DNA from: Lepus europaeus
Taxonomy: Eukaryota > Chordata > Mammalia > Lagomorpha > Leporidae
Reading direction: 5' to 3'
DNA length: 64,000 bases
Assembly (NCBI RefSeq): GCF_033115175.1
Contig: NC_084831.1
Coordinates: 79,803,502-79,867,501 of the forward strand
The notes beneath the pieces were generated by a model. That model searched no databases. It was given only the letters and a program-made list of their open reading frames with translations, and had not been told where the DNA came from. This document shows positions 59,930 to 64,000 of the stretch, in pieces. The position numbers were made by a program, and so were the translations under genes. How positions within the stretch are numbered: position 1 is the first letter of the stretch; every line of letters starts with the position of its first letter.

Positions 59930-61584
59930 TTTTTTTTTTTAATATTTAAAAGCAAGATTTATTAGAGTAAGAGACCTCCAGCCAGAGTTGCATGGAGGTG
60001 GGTTCCACAATAGGCAAAACCCAAAAGGGCTGGTGGTACTGGGGTTTTTAAGCACAATTTTGGGGGAGAAAAAAACTTGACATTTGGTTACAAAGGAGGG
60101 AAAAACCCATCAAAAGACCTGATTTGCAATCTTTTATCCTGTCTGGATTGCTCATGATAAAATAAAAGATCTATAAGAAAGGTGGCATACCTAATTTGCT
60201 ATACAGTAAACTGGGAACTCAGAAAGAATTGCCAGTCCCTTGTTATAAGACTGGAAGCTTCCAAAGAGTGGGCAGGCAGGCACTTTTTTTTTTTTTTTTT
60301 TTTTTGACAGGCAGAGTGGACAGTGAGAAAGAGAGACAGAGAGAAAGGTCTTCCTTTTGCCGTTGGCTCACCCTCCAATGGCCGCTGCGGCCAGCTTGCT
60401 GCAGCTGGCGCACCGCGCTGATCCGAAGGCAGGAGCCAGGTGCTTCTCCTGGTCTCCCATGGGGTGCAGGGCCCAAGCACTTGGGCCATCCTCCACTGCA
60501 CTCCCGGGCCATAGCAGAGAGCTGGCCTGGAAGAGGAGCAGCCGGGACAGAATCCGGCGCCCCAACCAGGACTAGAACCCAGTGTGCCGGTGCCACTAGG
60601 CGGAGGATTAGCCTGTTGAGCCACGGTGCCGGCCTGGCAGGCCCTTTTGATCTTGCTAAAGACAACCTCTGGGAAAAGCAATAATTTCACACCCTAAACC
60701 TCCACTGGAACCACCCTGACTGCCCACTAACCCGTCTGACTCTTCACATCCCTCTCCCCAAGAAGAACAGACCCTAACTTCTGTTAGGGGGTATGGGACA
60801 ATGACCACTCTGTCTTCAAGCTGAGTAGGGCAGAGTAGCAGTCAAGTCGAGATTCCAGCAGCAGGTGGGGAACGCAGTGCGAACTTGCAGAAATTGCTTC
60901 TATCCAAGATTTCATGTGCATGACCATCTAGAATTTAACTCTTTCAAGTATGGAGAAAACAAATTCAATAAGTAGATTAAACCCCCAGGGTCTAAAGATC
61001 CAAGAAAGGAGCTTTCTAAACCTTGAGGAAGTCTTCCCATTGAGAGGCAAATAGAAACTGACAGGAGGGACTTGATAGCAATCAAGTGGGCTAAGGCGTG
61101 GCCAGGTGTATCTGAGGTCCAGCCCTATCTCCTCAAATGGGGTACTGGAAGAGATATCATAAGAGAAGTGTGAACCTCCTTAGGGAAGGCACCCTGTTGA
61201 CTTCCATTACTAGCTGGCCTGGGAGAGCTGGCCTGAAAAGAAGGCAGATGGCATCTCTAAAAGAAAGCTAGCCAGCTCCAGTAAACTATTTTCTCTTCCC
61301 TAGTTCTGACTCCGTTAAAATTGTTCCAAGTTATGGGATGATTCCAGGTGCTAACTCTTACATTTAAGGTTTTATTTTTTATTTTCTGGGATGACCAAAA
61401 AGACACAGATTTTGCATTCTGTTGAAGTAAGTAATCGATTGTATTATCTGTCTCTCCTTAAGTTCTAATTATTTATAGATAAGGTGGTCATCATGTTTGA
61501 TGTTAAAGTGAGGACACAGCTTTCCTCATGGGCATTGTCTACCTCACAGAAAAACCATCAGAACATGCCTGTAACTGTAGATTT
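59930..61584 (-). mobile_element. Possible LTR retroelement remnant
   Basis: 'agcaagatttattagagtaa' at about 59950 looks like an inverted poly(A) signal region. The lower-AT sequence after it ('gcaaaacccaaaagggc', 60650-61300) has the texture of LTR or ERV DNA. I recognise no family, no terminal repeats and no coding motif. A young C-SINE at 60284-60632 interrupts it. Confidence 0.25.
60284..60632 (-). repeat. C-SINE, younger subfamily
   Basis: Reverse copy starting with a run of about 22 T and 'gacaggcagagtggacagtg', ending 'ttgagccacggtgccggcc'. Diverged duplications 'ggcaggcactttt' and 'ggcaggccctttt' flank it. The long A-tail suggests a recent insertion. Confidence 0.95.
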
Positions 61585-61956
61585 TTATCTCAGGCCACCG
61601 GCCGGCACCCTGGCTTAACAGGCTAATCCTCCGCCTTGCGGCGCCGGCACACCAGGTTCTAGTCCCGGTTGGGGCGCTGGATTCTATCCCGGTTGCCCCT
61701 CTTCCAGAGAGCCAGGCCGGCTCTCTGCTATGGCCCAGGAAGGCAGTGGAGGATGGCCCAAGTGCTTGGGCCCTGCACCCGCAAGGGAGATCAGGAGAAG
61801 CACCTGGCTCCTGGCTTCAGATCAGCGAGATGCGCCGTCCGCAGCTGCCATTGGAGGGTGAACCAATGGCAAAAAGGAAGACCTTTCTCTCTGTCTCTGT
61901 CTCTCTCTCACTATCCACTCTGTCAAAAAAAAAAAAAAAAATTATCTCAGGCCACC
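61585..61956 (+). repeat. C-SINE, younger subfamily, with perfect 15-bp target duplication
   Basis: The body is 61600-61941. 'ttatctcaggccacc' lies at 61585-61599 and 61942-61956. It includes the 'ggctaatcctccgccttgcg' head and an uninterrupted A-tail. Confidence 0.96.
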
Positions 61957-62920
61957 AAAGAGTAGGAATGGAACTGAGCACCCCCCCTTGACTTGCTTCC
62001 TCTTAAGTCTTCCTCCGTGGTCTCCTTTACCAGAGACCAGGAGGAAAGAGGAGCAACCTAGGCAATGGTAGCAATGTAAGACAGGTGGCAGGCCAATTAA
62101 TGGCTACTTTACACAGTGATCTGCCATCAAGCAGACCCAATAGGCCAGTCCACTGCAAATGGCATTGGTTTTCCATGTGGGAAGCCAAGGCTTCAGATGG
62201 AGAAGTCAGCTTTTGGAGAGCCCTGGCAGCTCTGCCAGCCAAGAGCTGGGTCACTGGAAATAGAACTACCCTGGGGCTGAAGGACTCCTGGGTCAGAGCT
62301 ACAGACCTTGTTGGCTCTAGGCTGAAAAAAGCTCTTCACTCGGCTCAGCTTCCAAGTAACCACCACTGTTGAGGGGATGGCCAAGGACTGTCAGTAACAT
62401 TGTAGGCAGAACTGTAAATTTCTTTTTAGAGATGCCACCTGCCTTCTCACACGTTTTAATGTACTACAGTACAAAATATTTTTAGATTTATTTTAAGATT
62501 TAATTCATGAGTTATAAATAAGTATATTTTAAAATTCTGTGAGTTGGGTTATCTTCCTAATTTCCAAATATTTGCGGATTTTTTCCCAGTTATCTTTGGA
62601 AACAACTCAATTATCCAACAGTAGACTAACGGTTAATATATTATGGCATATTCACATAATGGAAAAATAAACTCCATTGGTTATATGAGAATCTTTACCT
62701 TTTTCAACACTAGTAACTACTTCTTTAAAATTATTATAGAGAAAAAAATAAAAGATTATTTTTTTTATATTGGTTTACTAATAAATCTGAACATCTTATA
62801 AACACAGTTATTGGCCATTGGTACTTGTGAATTGTTTGTCCTTATCCTTTGACCATTTTATATAATGGAATTCATATTTTATTAATTTATAAAATCTCTT
62901 TGTCAGGCAGGAAAAAAGAA
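61957..62920. other. Unassigned sequence
   Basis: The first 450 bp is GC-richer and may continue the possible LTR element. The rest is AT-rich. No gene recognised. Confidence 0.4.
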
Positions 62921-63295
62921 AGAAATTTTTGAAGTTTATCTTTTTTTAAAAAAGGATTTATTTTATTTATCTGAAAGACAGAGTTATAGAGAGAGGTAGA
63001 GCCAGAGAAAGAAAGAGGTCTTCCATCCGCGGATTCACTCCTCAAATGGCTTCAATGGCCAGAACTGAGCTGATCTGAAGCCAGGAGCCAGGAGCTTCTT
63101 CCGGGTCTCCCACATGGGTGCAGGGCCCCAAGTGCTTGGGCCATCTTCTACTGCCTTCCCAGGCCATAGCAGAGAGTTGGATCAGAAGTGGAGCAGCCAG
63201 GACTTGAACTGGCACCTATATGGGATGCCGGTGCTGCAGACCAGGGCTTTAACCTGCTGCACCACAGCGCCAGCCCCATTATAGAAATTTTTGAA
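62921..63295 (-). repeat. C-SINE with 13-bp target duplication
   Basis: The body is about 62948-63282, reverse. 'agaaatttttgaa' occurs at 62921-62933 and 63283-63295, with the A-rich tail inside the left copy. Confidence 0.95.
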
Positions 63296-64000
63296 TGCCT
63301 ACTATAATACCAAGTGTTGTGCTTAGTATTTCAAATGAGTCAGCTCAATTACAATTAAAATTTTTACTTTCTGAAATTCCTCAACTGCCACATGAGCCAT
63401 AAAGAAAGTTGAAAATAAAACTCTTCAAATAAAGCAAACTCAAATCATAAAACCAAGTTATACCTCTAGTCTGGAAATGCCAATGTACGAAGTTTTGAAG
63501 TAACTACCTGTGTTTCTGTGTAGAAGTAAAAACAAATCTTCTGGAAATAGCGGCGAGGGGGAATGAAGTTTTAGATAGAGTTACGTTCAAGGGACATTCA
63601 AGATTTCCTTGGAGGCTGAGCAAGACAGTGTGCCAGTGATCATCTACCCATAGAAACACCAATTCGAACAGCTATTTATGAAAAACCCACCTCTTTTCAC
63701 CAGCTTAGAGTAATGCTTCTGCATGCCTCTCACATGGGGGAGAAAAATTTAACTATAGATCTCAGACTTGAAACCTAGTACCAGGTCCTGCACTGTGAAA
63801 CCCACAGCTGGGCAGGGTCCCACGGCTCTTGCCCCCGGGGGCCAGTGACTACAAATCAAGCTTCTAAACCCATCAGTAAAGGAACTCCTCCACTGCCCCT
63901 CCCCTAACCTCTAGCCGCTGAGTCAGTGCAGGACTTTGCCTTAAAGCTCAATACTGGGCCTGCCATGGTGGGACTCAGCACCAAAGCCCAAAGGCCTCTA
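63296..64000. other. Unassigned sequence to the window end
   Basis: No repeat or gene recognised. The last 200 bp has higher GC. Confidence 0.4.

Noticed and set aside
60196..60690. 162-163 codon ORFs on both strands
   Set aside because: They span a young C-SINE. The poly-T gives a run of Phe or Lys, and the rest matches the SINE reading frames.
1..64000. CRISPR arrays, bacterial operons, phage or defence genes
   Set aside because: Mammalian repeat content throughout. No regularly spaced repeats with unique spacers.

Overview
The window is AT-rich mammalian DNA with no recognisable host protein-coding exon, tRNA or rRNA gene. It is almost certainly lagomorph, most likely European rabbit. 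About three dozen copies of the tRNA-derived lagomorph C-SINE occur on both strands, together with several young L1 elements that share one ~1.4 kb 3' UTR. No bacterial or phage gene organisation is present: there are no ribosome binding sites, operons or long intact ORFs, and nearly all long ORFs fall inside repeats.

Layout. 1-6300: scattered C-SINEs, ancient MIR copies, an old ~329-bp local duplication and an ancient L1 3' UTR. 6303-9702: a young L1 with a 5' inversion (reverse transcriptase on the minus strand, 3' UTR on the plus strand). 10-13 kb: C-SINEs, an inverted SINE pair and an older lagomorph L1 3' UTR. 17.1-19.0 kb: an ancient plus-strand L1 containing a MER2-like DNA transposon and a SINE. 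20.3-23.2 kb: ancient minus-strand L1 and SINEs. 24.2-25.4 kb: a MIR split by a SINE, then an unusual head-to-head SINE chimera flanked by perfect 13-bp duplications. 27.7-28.9 kb: a young plus-strand L1 with a large internal deletion. 29.3-34.1 kb: mostly unassigned sequence. 34.1 kb: a Tigger-type miniature transposon with TA duplications. 36-42 kb: old L1 and C-SINEs. 42-45.5 kb: unassigned. 49.3-52.1 kb: a decayed gammaretrovirus-like ERV pol on the minus strand, itself hit by a young SINE and a young L1, followed by an LTR-like block. 53.7-57.1 kb: a three-level nest of old L1, young L1 and a histone H3 retrocopy. 57-64 kb: old L1, young SINEs and possible LTR sequence.

The only gene-like host sequence is a processed pseudogene of a replication-dependent histone H3 (56382-56846, minus). 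It still carries the 3' histone stem-loop, which is unusual because such mRNAs normally lack poly(A). I found no functional multi-gene system. The observations most worth a second look are the histone retrocopy, the chimeric inverted SINE, the internally deleted L1, the chance fusion ORF made by L1 inversion, and a 40-bp SINE patch inside a DNA transposon. Family names rest on recognition of consensus-like sequence without a database search.
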